A DNA stretch of 64,000 nucleotides from Microstegium vimineum. Taxonomy: Eukaryota > Streptophyta > Magnoliopsida > Poales > Poaceae. A program made the position numbers and the translations under genes. A model generated the notes under the pieces. That model worked only from the letters and a program-made list of their open reading frames with translations. It did not search any database and was not told where the DNA came from. Below are positions 22,887 to 34,781 of this stretch, piece by piece. The stretch covers positions 41,539,702 through 41,603,701 of the forward strand of contig CM039135.1 in the NCBI GenBank assembly GCA_022036555.1. Reading direction: 5' to 3'. How positions within the stretch are numbered: position 1 is the first letter of the stretch; the number at the start of each line of letters is the position of its first letter.

Positions 22887-24071
22887 GCTTCTTAGCGGAC
22901 GTCTGCCCGGACGGACCCGACCCGCCCGAACGGACCCGACCCGCCTCGCCTGACTCACCCACCCGTACCGGTCTTATCCTTTCAGCGCCACTCCAGACGC
23001 TCCGCTCCCATCCGTGCCCGACATGGCTCCTTCACCCACCCGACGTCATCCTCCTCGCCAACTCTGGTGGCTTCTTCCCCGACATGGCGTCCTCCTCCCC
23101 CTGGTGGCTCCTCCCCCACATGTTGTCCTCCTCCCCCACACCTGGATGGCTCCTCCCCCACCCCGGTGCCACCCCTCCACCCCCACACCGACATCCTCCC
23201 CCACCGGGAGCCCCCAGTGGCCGCAGATCCAGCGGCCATGGCGCTCCTCCCCCACCTCGGTGCCGCCCCTCCACCCCCACACCGACATCCTCCCCCACCG
23301 GGAGCCCCCAGTGCCCACAGATCCAGCGGTCATGGCGCTCCTCCCCCACCCCGGTGCCGCCCCTCCACCCCCACACCGACATCCTCCCCCACCGGGAGCC
23401 CCCAGTGCCCGTAGATCCAGCGGTCATGGCGCTCCCGACGCTAGGCTCTCTCCCTCCTCTCCTATGTTGCATTTGTATTTTCCAATTGTTTCAGAAGCTT
23501 CAGAGGTATGTTGCAGTTGAATCATATGTATGTTGCAAAAGTAGATCTGAGAATGTTTGCACATGTTGCATATGTGCAAGTGTTTTTCAAATGCATGTTG
23601 CAAGAATTTGTTCGAAGTGTTCTCCTGTTTCTAAATGTATGTTTGTAATCGGTCTGATCTGGATGTTTTGCATGATTTAGTCAAATGTTGCAATAATATG
23701 TTCCAAATATTCGAGCTGCTTTGTTCTTATGTTTCATCAATTATCCCATCTTGTAGCAAGAATTTTATTCGAGCGTTATCCGTCGTTTGGTCAGGGGTGG
23801 GGGGGAGCCGAGGGCTGGCGGGGGGCCTATTGGATGGAGGCGTTGGGGGTAGGGGTGCTACGGTCAGGGGGGCGTTGGGGCGTGCTCGTCGTCGCGTGCG
23901 TGAGACCATGCGAAGGAGGATGTGACAGGTTGCTGCAGGGGCGAGTGGCTCGCTGGAGAGTGCGGGGTGGGATGGCGGGCTGCAGGGGCGAGTTGTTTGC
24001 TGGAAGTGCGGGTGGGACACTGGGGCGTCCGGACGCGCATGCTGCACCGGACGTCCGGGCGCTAGTGACGC
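22887..24071. mobile_element. Probable non-autonomous DNA transposon (MULE-like) with GC-rich ends
   Basis: The left end contains CTTAGCGGACGTCTGCCCGG and the right end CCGGACGTCCGGGCGCTAGT, an imperfect terminal inversion. The flanks are AT-rich and the inside is GC-rich on both sides of a TTGCAT-rich central part (23500-23760). A tandem repeat fills 23100-23430. No transposase was found and no clear target duplication, so class and exact borders are tentative. Confidence 0.45.
23150..23435. repeat. 94-bp tandem repeat, three units
   Basis: The phrase GACATCCTCCCCCACCGGGA recurs with a spacing of exactly 94 bases (ACATCC at 23191, 23285 and 23379), as do GGTGCCGCCCCTCCACCC and GATCCAGCGG. 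Because 94 is not a multiple of 3, each unit shifts the frame, which explains the set of long overlapping Pro/His-rich ORFs here. They are not good evidence of protein. Confidence 0.92.
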
Positions 24072-24159
24072 CCATTTTTTTTGCTGGTGGTGGTGGTGGT
24101 GTGTGTGTTGGTGGGGGTATCTATGATGTCTCCTCCCATTGTAGGACACAGATCATAGA

Positions 24160-24185
24160 ACATATTATATATATATATATATATA
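24160..24185. repeat. (AT)n microsatellite
   Basis: An alternating AT run of about 26 bases, at the end of a possible transposon boundary region. Confidence 0.85.
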
Positions 24186-25656
24186 GTGTCTCTCTCTATA
24201 AAGGAGTATACAATACAATTCTAACACAATATCAAATTAAAGTATATTGAGTTTGACTAATTATAAATAAGAAATTTATTAATGGGGTATTTGGGATTGC
24301 TCCGCTCCTGTTTTTTTAGCTCCCGTCCCAACTCTTCGTTGTCAAACACTTCCAGCTTCACAAACTCTGCTCTAAGAAAAAAGTGGAGTTGAGAGCCAAC
24401 TTTATGTTTTTTCTGGAGCACTTTAAGAAGTACTCCAGTTTTTTGAGTTTTGTAAGCTCACATGGAGTTGATGGTTAATTATCCACCTTACCCCTCGTTG
24501 ATCGCAAATTTTATTGGACTCTTCTCTCTCCCGTGCGCATTTGCTGAAAAGGGGATTGTTGGCCGGCTATGCTGCTCGGCATTTAGGCCTTGAGTGGACC
24601 AGTACAGTCAAAATTCTTAATATTTTTTTGATTATTTAATTTTTTTTTCTAATAAGAAAATAAAAGGGAAACAAATTCTTAAATTAATAATAGTAAACAC
24701 TAACACATGTGCTGAGTACTACTTAAAAAGCAAATATAAATCAAGGACGCAATAGACCATTTACATAGAAACAACTCATTTGTAAAGCTGGAGTTAGACT
24801 ATGTGTCAAAGAATACCACATCACTACAGGAAACCAGGCAGTTGCCGAGTGCTGGAAGCACTCAACAACTAGCCTTTTGCACTCGGCAACTAAGTTGCCG
24901 AGTGCCGCACTCGACAACTAACACTTGGCAGAAGCCGAGTCGGCAACTAATTTAATTGCCGAGTGCCGGACCCAGTACTCGGCAACTAAAATTGGGCCGT
25001 CAATATTGACAGACTAGTTGTTGAGTGCCCGAAATCTGACACTCGGCAACTAATTATTTATTTGCCGAGTGCCCTAGGGCTGGCACTCGGCAACTAATTT
25101 TTTTAATTTTTTCTGCCAAAATTTAGTTGCCGAGTGTCAACCCTAGGGCACTCGGCAACTATTTTTTTTATTTTTTTTATAATATTTAGTTGCCGAGTGA
25201 AATTACCATTGCACTGGGCAACTCTGGGAAACTGACATTTTTAGGCTCTCTGTTTCTCAGAGTTGTCGAGTGTGGCACTCGGCAACTAAAAAAATTGCTA
25301 TTTTTTTGTTTTTTTGATTTTCAACAAAACAGAGACAAAAATAGACATATATATATCACATTCACCATTTAAATAATATATACATCACATCCACCATTCA
25401 AATCACACATATATCGCATGCACCATTCAAATAACATACATATTCTCACATCCATCATTCACAATCCATCATACGCATATAACATCACAAACGTCCATAA
25501 GTCCATAATACATCACATACACATATAGAGTCCATAGATCCATCACATAGAGTCCATAATCCATCACATAACTACGAATGTCACAAGTCTAAGTCGAACT
25601 CAAGTCTAAGTCTAATACAAGTCTGAGGGATATGAAAATAAACAAATAAAAAGTAT

Positions 25657-27890
25657 CTACTGCCATCCTGACCAGCCGGGCCGTGAAGAATAGCCATCTG
25701 ACAACCCGGCTTGTGGAGGAGTGTCAGTTGGCCACCCCTGCTGTGGAGAGGGACCACCGCCTTGAACCGTCGGGTTCGAACTCATAGACACTTGCTGCAC
25801 AAAGAAGAAGTCAATTAATGAGTATCTGCAGGAAATTAGCACAAGTGTTAGGAATAAACCACTAGACATACTTACCGGTGTCCTGAAAACAATAGGCTGT
25901 GGAGGAGGAGCCACAGGCACAACTGGACGGAGAAGCGACTCTGGCACGACCACACATGGAATTGCACTAAGGCTGGCCATTAAAGCTGAACATGTCCTGC
26001 AGCCTCTGCTCCTCGGCCGCCCTCTGGGCTTGTATAGCCTCCCTCTTCAACTGCCTCTCCCTCTCATGTGCCTCCCTCTCCAACCAGGTCGCCTGCAGCG
26101 CCGCCTCCTGCGCCGCCTCCAACCTCCGCACGTTGGCCTGCAACAGGCCACCCACAATGTTTAAACAATGCAAATGCAAGGTAGATGCATAAAAGCAATG
26201 AACGAGTACTAACCGCAAGATCCGAGATCTGCTGCTGTGAGTTCAGCTGCCGAGGGAGTATGGGGAGGGACGAGCTCGTGCTCCTTGCCCGAAGTTCCGC
26301 AAGGTTAGGAACAGAGGCGGAGTCGAGCGCGTTGTTCGCCATCCAGTAGTGGCTGTGCTGCTTCCCTCCTCCTATCCTCATCACGATCTCTGCGTCCAGG
26401 GGCTCGGTGGCCGGATCGAATGCCTCCCCATGCTGGAGTCGAGCCGCCGAGACGTACTCCGTAACCTTACTGTGGGCGCTGGGGTTGGTGTACACCTCGG
26501 ACGGGTGCGCTGGGTTGTAGGTGTTGCCGGGGTCCGTCGCCTTGCCCTTGTGTGCCAGGTCGTACGCCATGAAGTCGTTGCACTCCTGGCCTTGGTGCGA
26601 CCCGGACTGCGAGGAAAACATAAAGATGATTAGAAGTAATGAGAATTAATAGTTGTAATAAAAAAATAAAGATAAAAACACAAAGAAAATTACCCAGTTC
26701 GAAGCGTACTGGGAGAGGCTCTGGTTGCCCTGGTGGTGTGCGGTCCCAGTCATCTGCAGGCGGCAGTCACGACTGATCGCGCTCTTCTCATCCCACTCGG
26801 GCGAGAGCCACCTGTCCACAATAGCGGCCCAGCAGAGGGGGTGCCTGGCGCACTAATCAGGACATCGCTGCATGTCATCAAGTTATTGATACGTCAGAAT
26901 ATACCAATTGTTGGGTTGTAGTATTGATGTTTCATACTGACCAACTCGTACTCCTCCCTGGTAAGCGTCATGCCCCTGGCCTCGCTCTTCGACACTTTCT
27001 CGCCAAAGATGTCAGCGCGGTGGTTGATAATGCACTGGAGCCGCGTCTCGTGGTAGAGGTGTCCGAGTCGAGCCTTGCAGACCTTGTCCTGCACTTGCGC
27101 CGCCTTTTCCTCGTGCCCTGGCTCGCACGTGAAGAAGTCTTGCATACAAACATCATGTATCGTTTCATTATATCAAGAACGGCCAATGAATGCGTTTGGT
27201 TTGACAAATTTAGTGCGATGAAGACTCACCCAGAACTCGGCCTTGATCCGCCCGCAACGGATTCGTGGTCGCTGTCCTCAGCGGCGTAGAAGTGGGCCCA
27301 CGACCAGGGCGGCTGCATCACCCCGTTGAACTCGACCAGTCCAGGGTAGTGCTGCCGAATCAGAAGGCCAAAGATGCTATTGATGTGACGACCCTTCTGT
27401 CCGGACACAATTACCCAGTTGCTGCAAGAGTCATTAAGAAAATATGTTAGTATGTAGTTCGATTTTCAATACTTCATATGAAATAGTACTGAAATAATAC
27501 TTACTCGTCGTCCAAGGGTCGAATCATCGGGCGGTGGGGAGGTAGGATCGGGCGCTGAGGGAGCCTCGCAGGCCCACGCAACCAGACTGTCGACGAGGAG
27601 GTAGAGCCCTCTCCTACCTCCTGCTGTGGGGCGTCACCGCCGCCTGTGTGAAGCCCGACCGCCTGGTGGCCCTCGTCCATGGCCGGTGTGGGAGCCGGCT
27701 CCACAGTCGGCCTCGCACCCCCTTTGCCGCGGCCTCCCTGGCCGCGGGGTTGGCCGCGAGGTCTCCACTGCGGGCGCCGCGGCCTCGGCAGCAGAAGCGG
27801 GCGACGTCGCGTAGAGGTCGTTGAGTGAACGACGTGTAGCCCTTCCGCCAGGCATTTTGTCGAGTGCCTGCAATTTCAAAGAGTAAACCA
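25657..27890 (-). pseudogene. Decayed CACTA-encoded Transposase_24 (Ptta/En/Spm) gene
   Basis: Exon-like blocks on the minus strand, in coding order: about 27490-27860 (MPGGRATRRSLNDLYATSP, later GPARLPQRPILPPHRPMIRP), 27230-27420 (GQKGRHINSIFGLLIRQHYP and an acidic run), 26943-27141 (FFTCEPGHEEKAAQVQDKV), 26695-26830 (DRWLSPEWDEKSAISRDC), 26225-26608 (SGSHQGQECNDFMAYDLAHK to the Gln-rich end), 25985-26140 (Arg/Glu/Gln coiled coil) and about 25657-25795. The order and words match plant Transposase_24 proteins, the DNA-binding accessory ORF of CACTA elements. At least three apparent frame breaks are seen, near 27700, 27255 and 25982, so it is probably non-functional. The block borders are approximate. 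Confidence 0.75.
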
Positions 27891-27976
27891 ATTAGCACAA
27901 TTAATTACAAATACTTATAAAGAGATGCAAAATGAACGAAATATAATTGCAATAATAATAATAATATAGTATTATA

Positions 27977-28320
27977 TTAATTAGAAATATTCTTCATGAT
28001 CGGTAGCTCTGGATCATAGGTCTCGTCATCACTATCATATTGCACCTCTTCTACCTCTTCCTCATCTCCATCGTTGTCATCATTGCCAACGCCTAAGTTT
28101 AACCGCTCAAGCATTTCTAAGTCTTCCACATCTTGCACCTCTTCTCCCTCGTCCTCATCTCCATCGTCTCGATCAATGTCACTGTCAACTTCCATGCCCA
28201 TCAGGCCAAACATGTCTATGTCAAACCTCCCTTCTAGCCCCTCTGATTGATAGAACTCCTCTGCGTTTGGGTCAAAGTGGTAATCCTCATCGTTTGGGAT
28301 AGACAATTTACCGTGCGGCG
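27977..28320 (-). pseudogene. Acidic ORF remnant at the 5' side of the CACTA
   Basis: An open minus-strand frame gives SPHGKLSIPNDEDYHFDPNA followed by a strongly acidic Asp/Glu tail, ending at 27977. By position it could be the last part of the element's first gene, whose body has been deleted. The family is not recognised with certainty, and upstream residues run into subterminal repeats and are spurious. Confidence 0.4.
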
Positions 28321-28689
28321 ATACCAACTGCACAGTGAATTTTTTTACCGAGTGTCGGCATTCGACAAAAAAAATTAAGTTGCCGAGTGTGTTTTTTTGC
28401 CGAGTACCAGACACTCGGCATTTAAATAGTTGCCGACTATTTTTTTTTTTTTGCCGAGTGTGACACTCAGTAACTAAATGAGTTGTCGAGTGCCCGAAAT
28501 CTGGCACTCGACAACTATTTCAGCACTCGGTAACTCGCCGTTTTAATGTAATGCATGCTCCACAAACTCCACAGTGGAGCTACTTTATGGTGGAGTGGAG
28601 TTAAAAAAATAGGAGCGGAGCAGTCCCAAACACCATATTACAGACCGCTCAATTCAACCTGGAAGATGTGCGGGAGATCAAATGATATG

Positions 28690-29402
28690 GACTTTTGAGA
28701 GCTCAGACAAATATTAACCAAAGACGACCTACAATATTCAGTTTGCGGGTCAAATTTCTTCGGGCTTCCCGAACCTAATTTGGAAAGCTTGGGCGCCACT
28801 TAGGTGCAAGTTTTTTCGTTGGCTACACAAGACATACTTTGGACAGCAGCCCGCGCCTCCGTTACATGGATGGAGGAATAACTATTTCTGCTTTCTGCGC
28901 CTTCTGTGAAAAGAAATAAATCTAAAGACCGCTATATACCTTTTCACTGAATGCTCCTACTCCCTCATAATCTGGACTCTTGTGGCAACCTAGAGCGCCT
29001 GCCAAAATTTGCACCCCTCACAATAGAAAAAGGACCTAGACATTGAGGATTGTTTTTCCTAGCTGATTGGCAAGGAAAACAAGATTGCACACTCACCGGC
29101 GATCATGACCACACCTGGAACACATCTGCAAGCAGAGAAACGCGGTAATTTTTAGGGATACTTTTAAAGTGGCGCAAGAGGTTTTTGAGGAAGATTAAAG
29201 ACATATGTGTGGGTAAAGCCCTTCAACCCATAACAATTGTGTAAGAGGCAATATCGAGTAATATGTTTTCTCGCTCTTCAAAACATTCCGCGGTTTAGGC
29301 TGTTACGTTGAAGCTAGGTAGCGCTACTCGCGCATGTAATCTAGTTGTACTGCTACCTCCTCATTATTAATGAAAAATCCGAAATTGGATCCTTAAAAAA
29401 AA
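28690..29402 (+). mobile_element. 5'-truncated, decayed LINE 3' end with poly(A)
   Basis: Broken plus-strand frames give NLIWKAWAPLRCKFFRWL near 28780, typical of the zf-RVT region of plant L1-type LINEs. Later pieces resemble FTECSYS..IWTL. The segment ends with a 3' tail and an A-run at about 29394-29403. Frames are interrupted by stops. No target duplication could be fixed. Confidence 0.55.
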
Positions 29403-32150
29403 ATATTTACAATATTAAATGAGTATTATTGAATTTATCATGTGATATATTTTTATACTATATTTGTTTGGCATGGTAAATATATTAATATTTTTATATT
29501 ATAAACTTTATACATATTAATTAAGACTGCATTTAGAATCATATTCTTTTATAAATAGTGGTAGTAGTCTATAGTACTACTATGTGTGCATGTGCTATGA
29601 TGACTAGCAGTTTGTCTTTCTGAACTACTGAACTCTCGATCATACAGCCAGCCTTGCATGCGTACTGACATCTTGGTCCCTGTGTATTGGCATATATACG
29701 TACGTGTGATACGTCATTCAGGAAGTACACTGTAAAGTTCTCTGGGACTGCCATGGGGTAGATCGATGGAAGATTATTTGAGGAGTTAAACAATTCTATT
29801 TATATTTAGAATTATTTAATTCTTAGAAAGGAAGAATTTTATTTTTATTAGACGGAGGGAGTATCTCAATGTCTTGTACCTTGCATGCCACTAGTCATAG
29901 CACATACTGCCATAAACTTCCTATCTTCAATAAAAAAAATGTAACTATATAATTTATATCGGTCAAAATAGCTAACTTTGATTAAGTTTACAACTGATAA
30001 TATTAATATTTATATATATAACTTTAGTCATATTTTAAATTATTTTACTCCTAAAAAATGAGTAGTATATTGTTTATGGACAAAGAGAGTATATAGCATG
30101 TATGCTTGTGCTATGACTAGTACACGTCCTTCTGAACAACAACCTCTGTCTAAAAATGTAATTCTAGCTGAATGTAATTCTAGCTAGGTGTATTCGGTTC
30201 ATGTGTGTAGACTTTGACAAAAGACACATATAAAAATACTAATAAGTTTATAAAACAAAATAAATATAATACAAATGTATATCTCATGATATTTCTAATG
30301 ATGCTTATTTGATATTACAGATATTGATATTTTTATTTATAGTTAGTTAAACTTAAGATACTTTATTAACATGGTATTAGAATTATAATCTTTTGTGGAG
30401 CGAGGTAGTACTGAACTCGCTCGATCATATAGCCCCTCATTGCGTATGCGTCATCTTGATCCCTGTATTGTATTGACATATACTGTATGAGTACGTGTGA
30501 TACGTCATTCAGGAAGTACTCTATACTGTAGTAGAGTTCGTTCTCTGGGACTGCTGGAGTAGATCGATGGAAGATCTACGGAGTATACTGTAGTGTACTA
30601 TCTAGTAGCTAGCTAGTACTGACGTACTGCCTATGTGTAGGCGTTTAGTGTAGAGCTGGTGACCCATGAATAGTTCAAAGTACAGTACACAGTACCATGT
30701 GGGCATGTCCTCTCACTGTGCAAGCGACGGTACTGGATTCCTTGCCTGATTCTGAACATCTAGCCGGTAGGTACCCCATTCCTGGCCGGTACTACAATCC
30801 TGGCATGCAGCTGGAGCCTATATATAGCCTAGCCTCAGCCTGATTGACATCAGGATAGGTACAGCTAGATACTCCGTAGATACTGTAGAAACTAGAATTG
30901 CACATGGAAAAAGAGAAAGATTTTTACTTTTTTTATGCAAAATAACTTATATTCTGTTTAATTTAGCCCTGCACATAGAAAACGTTTGACAAAAAGGTTT
31001 CTTATATTTTCTTTGTAATGATAGATGGAATATAACAATTGTTCATGATTCTCCTGTGTCGAAAATCCTGATTTGGACTAATAACGTTTCGTATGAGATG
31101 AATATGAGATTAGTCCAAACGCGAGGTTGATTAAAACATAAAGGCCATGGAGGAAATTAAGATGGCTTATGCATGTGACATAAGTGCTCAACTAGTAAAG
31201 GTTGATGAAGAGATAACTTTATCAAGATGATGATCAAGTGAGGAGGAGCACACTAAATATGGGCATGACAGTCTCGTATGGCTAGATGGTGAAATCAAGT
31301 CAAGACTTAGCTACAAAGGACCATGTGTCTATGTGAAGGTCAAGCCAGAGGCTTGGGACATGACAGATTGTCGATGTGGTGAAGTGCGACAGAAGGCTTA
31401 GCGCCGATGGACCAAGACGTACAACAATGAAGAGCAAGTACGGTTAAGGTCGATGGACTAGAAATAAAGGCCATGTGAAGCTGTGACGTGGACCATATCA
31501 TTCATGGAGATCAAGCCAAGTGATGAAAATATATAAATACATCAAGTGGTTTGATGAGTAAAGATGGAGGAGCTTCATTGATATGGACAATGGTCTAGGT
31601 GGCATGGCTGGCCACACTCTTGTTGATGACCATTGTTCATCTCATGTTGATGGAGATGAAGGTTGTATGCTCACGGACATCACCAACATAGAGATGAGAT
31701 GAAATAATGTGCAAGGAAAAGGTATATTTGTGAGCCTCATAATGTAATATTATTTAAAGGGCATGTAAACGAACTACAAAAATATTTATGGCAATAGTAC
31801 TTAGCTGAAAATTGAACTTTGGACATGGGGATTCTCCGATAAACCAACTATTAAATGGATTTATCCATCCTTGGCCCTCCCTTCCTCTATTCTAAATTAT
31901 AAGTCGATCATTTCAAGAATATTGAGAGTCAAAACATCATAAGTTTATATAAATATTTATTATAAAATTATGAATTATATAATATGATTTACATCGATAA
32001 ATAAATAAACTAAAGTATTGCAATAATTTAAAAGAACAAATATATTAGGATTAAACTAAATTATAAAAGTACTAAATTTATTTTATTCTTTATGTATCAT
32101 TACTAATTTAAAATTAGAACTAAAGTTATTCATATATTACTATTAAATAG
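29403..32150. other. AT-rich intergenic DNA with a local duplication and unclassified repeat relics
   Basis: About 29585-29775 is repeated at 30094-30128 plus 30410-30575, the second copy being interrupted by an AT-rich inverted-repeat relic (about 30139-30405). The stretch 31130-31740 (AAGTCAAGACTTAGCTAC, GGTCAAGCCAGAGGCTTGGG) looks like retrotransposon-derived repeat DNA, but no protein is recognisable. No gene is supported. Confidence 0.4.
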
Positions 32151-32154
32151 GTTC

Positions 32155-32655
32155 TAAGGCTGGATAACGAGCCAGCTCGACTCGTTTTGGCTCGTTAGGA
32201 TAACGAGCCAGCTCGACTCGTTTTGGCTCGTTAGGATAACGAACTAGCTTGACTCGGCTCGTCTCATTAAAAGTTCGAGCTGGCTGATTTAGCTCGCGAG
32301 CCAGGTATAAAAAAAACCACAAAATAAATATTTGCATTTATTTAAAGTTTGATAATAGTAATAATACAAATGTAAAATATACAACCGTATTAAATTGAAT
32401 AAAAAATAATATGTGTTAACCTATATACTATAGTATACTAATATATAAAAATTAATACAAATTATGCTATTTTTTACTTACAAGTGTGGCTCATTTGGCT
32501 CGCGAGCGGCTCGCGAGTTGGCTCGTTATAGCTAACGAGCTAAAATCTTAGCTAGGCTCGGCTCGTTATCTTAACGAGCCGAGCTTGAGTCGAGCCGAGT
32601 CAGCCACGAGCCGAGCGAACTAACGAGCCTCGAGTTTTTCGTCAGCTTAGGTTCC
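32155..32655. mobile_element. Inverted-repeat element rich in GGCTCGTTA / TAACGAGCC
   Basis: The left side has three direct 36-bp units (starts 32162, 32198, 32234) built on GATAACGAGCCAGCTCGACTC. The right side (32485-32630) has the same motifs in both orientations around an AT-rich middle. The outermost bases TCTAAGGCTG and CAGCTTAGGT may be the termini. No coding sequence. Superfamily unknown. Confidence 0.5.
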
Positions 32656-33420
32656 ATGCATTATTAGTAATAAAAAAAAAGTAAATAATTGTTCACTCGT
32701 CAGGGGAGAAAAGTTTTAGGTAGACTCATGATGCTTTATTTTTTATGGATACGAATACTGTCATATATTATCGAATATGGATATGAAATTGGATAAACGA
32801 AAGCACTGAAAAATGAATTCACATATATTCACTTTGGTTTCTATTTGCAAACGGATAGAATACGGTATATATATATATATATATCAATCATTTGAACGAA
32901 TACGAATACAGAATACAGATAATTCAAATATCTATTTCTACATTTCCATTCTTACTAGTGAAAAAGACAAAAAGAGAACCTCCCATAGTAGGCAGCACTA
33001 CTCCTCTGCAGGCCTCTGGGCTCGAAAGGCACAATATTCGACAGTCAAACGATGGAACTCTTGTCTGTCAATCTAAAGCATGCATACTGACGTACCACTT
33101 GACTGTCAATCGATCTGATCATTTATATGTCAGTGCCATCGATCCATTACGTCCACACACGGGACATCTCTGTAGTACAAGTGTGAGTAACATCTGTGTA
33201 CTTGCATTATATTGCTCGTTCCACTGACTATATATATTCCATGACGTCAACGCAGAGATTACGTCGTACGTGTGGGAAGGTGCTCACGTACACTATAGAT
33301 ACGCAAATGTACTCCTGCAGTACGTTGCAATTGAGCTTGCCCTTGCCTGGTAAATGTTCAGTTTTGCCTCTCCTTTCTTCTGTCCTTTGTCACCACAGAA
33401 ATGCTTGTCTGAGCAATTGT
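32656..33420. other. Intergenic, no gene seen
   Basis: A short (TA)n run at about 32865-32884. ORFs of 66-111 codons overlap without coding character. Confidence 0.4.
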
Positions 33421-33424
33421 TTAA

Positions 33425-33840
33425 ATTTGTATGTATTTACCTCAAACCGTATGTATTTAAACTAATTTTCACTTCAATCCACTCCAAAAAAAACTCGATT
33501 TGCGGTGGGCAGACATCCCGCAACTTTGTGCTTAAGGTAGAAGAGACCTCTCACGTAGGCCGATAAAACCCCCAACCCCCATGCCCCGCCCTCACACAGG
33601 GGCCCGTTACCCTGTGAGTGAACCGATCCATTTACCTGTGCTTTGGGAACGCCGAACGCGGGACAGACGAGGGGATTTTTTTCTCCTCCGACCAACATAA
33701 TTCGCCCCTGTGGGGGATCGAACCCTGGCCCGGCAGGGTGCCACCCGGAAGACTCAACCACTAGGTTGAGCAACCGTTGGCACTTCAATCCACTCCAACA
33801 CATATGGTTTGAGACAAATACATACATATATCTAAATAAG
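33425..33840. mobile_element. Palindromic MITE interrupted by a SINE
   Basis: ATGTATTTACCTCAAACC on the left mirrors GGTTTGAGACAAATACAT on the right once the SINE (33488-33780) is removed. A similar palindrome occurs at 2750-3000 and 34305-34460. Confidence 0.5.
33488..33780 (-). mobile_element. tRNA-derived SINE with 3' T-stretch
   Basis: The segment sits between direct repeats ACTTCAATCCACTCCAA, at 33471-33487 and 33782-33798; the preceding C can be included. On the minus strand it begins GCCAACGGTTGCTCAACC, carries a box A-like TAGTGGTTGAG (33753-33763) and a box B GGTTCGATCCC (33714-33724), and ends in a run of T. Grass p-SINE1 and Au families are known to end in T-stretches. At about 290 bp it is longer than p-SINE1. 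Orientation follows from the two promoter boxes. Confidence 0.8.
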
Positions 33841-34781
33841 ACCTAATAAGTAAGAGCTTAATTTTATTTTGGGTTCAGTTCCTCCAATCCCTAAGAGGCG
33901 GGTTTTGTCCTCCAATAAATGGCGAGGAATCATTCTTTTCATGGGGTTAACCATTAGAGAAGGCCTAGTGGTCTGGCGGCAGAGCTACTTTTGAATTTAA
34001 AATTTACATCTTGGGGAGGAAGATGTGAAGATTTTGTTCTTTGCTTTCGAATTTACAATTTCTGTATAGGTTGATTCATATTAGCAAAATGGCCCTCCTG
34101 TCTTTTGTTGCGAGCTCTGCCACATACATCATGTATTGCCGTGACATGGTTGTGCGGCCGTCATATAGGAAACGAGGACTTTGTTTGGTTGCTTTATTAA
34201 TTATTACCTGCGGCGCGCCACAACTTTTTCTCATGTTGCTGCTAGTTTCATTTCTTTGTGGTGGATGTGATGCTGATCTTTCTTACCAAGCATATTATTC
34301 TTAGGCGGTCTTGTTTGAACTTTAAATGTTATTTCATATTCACTACAATCCATACGTGTTAGAGTGAATTCAAGTGAAATTTACTTCAAGTTTTATATAC
34401 TCCAATCCACCATAACCCACACGAATTGATATGATTATGACTACATCCAAACAAGCCTTTATTAGTGTGATCTCTTCCAACTCTGCCGAACTTCCAAAAA
34501 ATATACTATTAGTGTACCGTGGTCCGTGGAATTGGTTCGGCGGCGCTGCAGGGTAGCTTGTATCTTGCTGGGGTTATATTATTATATGGCTAAAAAGAGG
34601 AATGGTTAATGTGTTGCCATTACGATGGGCCGGGTGAGTGACTGTGAGTGGCAAATACATGAGGTCCAATTCCTCAATCCTGAGCGGTAGCCTAGCCTAG
34701 ACTAGCTGGCTCTTGGATTCTCTCTGCCCACCTCCTATTACACATCACAACACATACCATTCCTTTCCTCTGATGTGTGAG
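33841..34781. other. Intergenic with MITE-like palindrome at about 34305-34460
   Basis: TCACTACAATCCATACGTGTTAGAG and ACTACATCCAAACAAGCC-type phrases match the palindromic family above. No gene. Confidence 0.35.

Larger units (their letters stand above)
24822..28553 (-). mobile_element. CACTA (EnSpm) transposon, internally deleted, 3.7 kb
   Basis: The left end CACTACAGGAAACC and the decayed right end TGTAATG (expected TGTAGTG) are flanked by CAT at 24819-24821 and 28554-28556. Both subterminal zones (24838-25280 and 28340-28530) are packed with inverted copies of GTTGCCGAGTG / CACTCGGCAAC. The coding strand is minus. A decayed accessory-protein gene remains (25657-27890), but no catalytic TNP2-like transposase was found, so the element is probably non-autonomous. 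Confidence 0.88.
24286..28634. mobile_element. Inverted-repeat DNA element split by a CACTA insertion
   Basis: The left end GGTATTTGGGATTGCTCCGC and the right end GCGGAGCAGTCCCAAACACC are near-perfect inverted copies. Without the CACTA at 24822-28553 the element would be about 0.6 kb. The GGTGTTTGG-type terminus is common among grass Harbinger or hAT MITEs. I could not fix the target duplication, so the superfamily is open. Confidence 0.65.

Noticed and set aside
23014..23680. Pro/His-rich and Gly-rich ORFs of 95-198 codons
   Set aside because: They are produced by a 94-bp tandem repeat that shifts frame each unit. No initiation context or conserved domain.
32162..32270. CRISPR-like direct repeats (36-bp spacing)
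   Set aside because: Contiguous tandem copies without unique spacers, inside a plant transposon.
33600..33790. tRNA-like sequence with GGTTCGATCCC
   Set aside because: No full cloverleaf can be formed; flanking duplications and a T-tail show a SINE rather than a tRNA gene.
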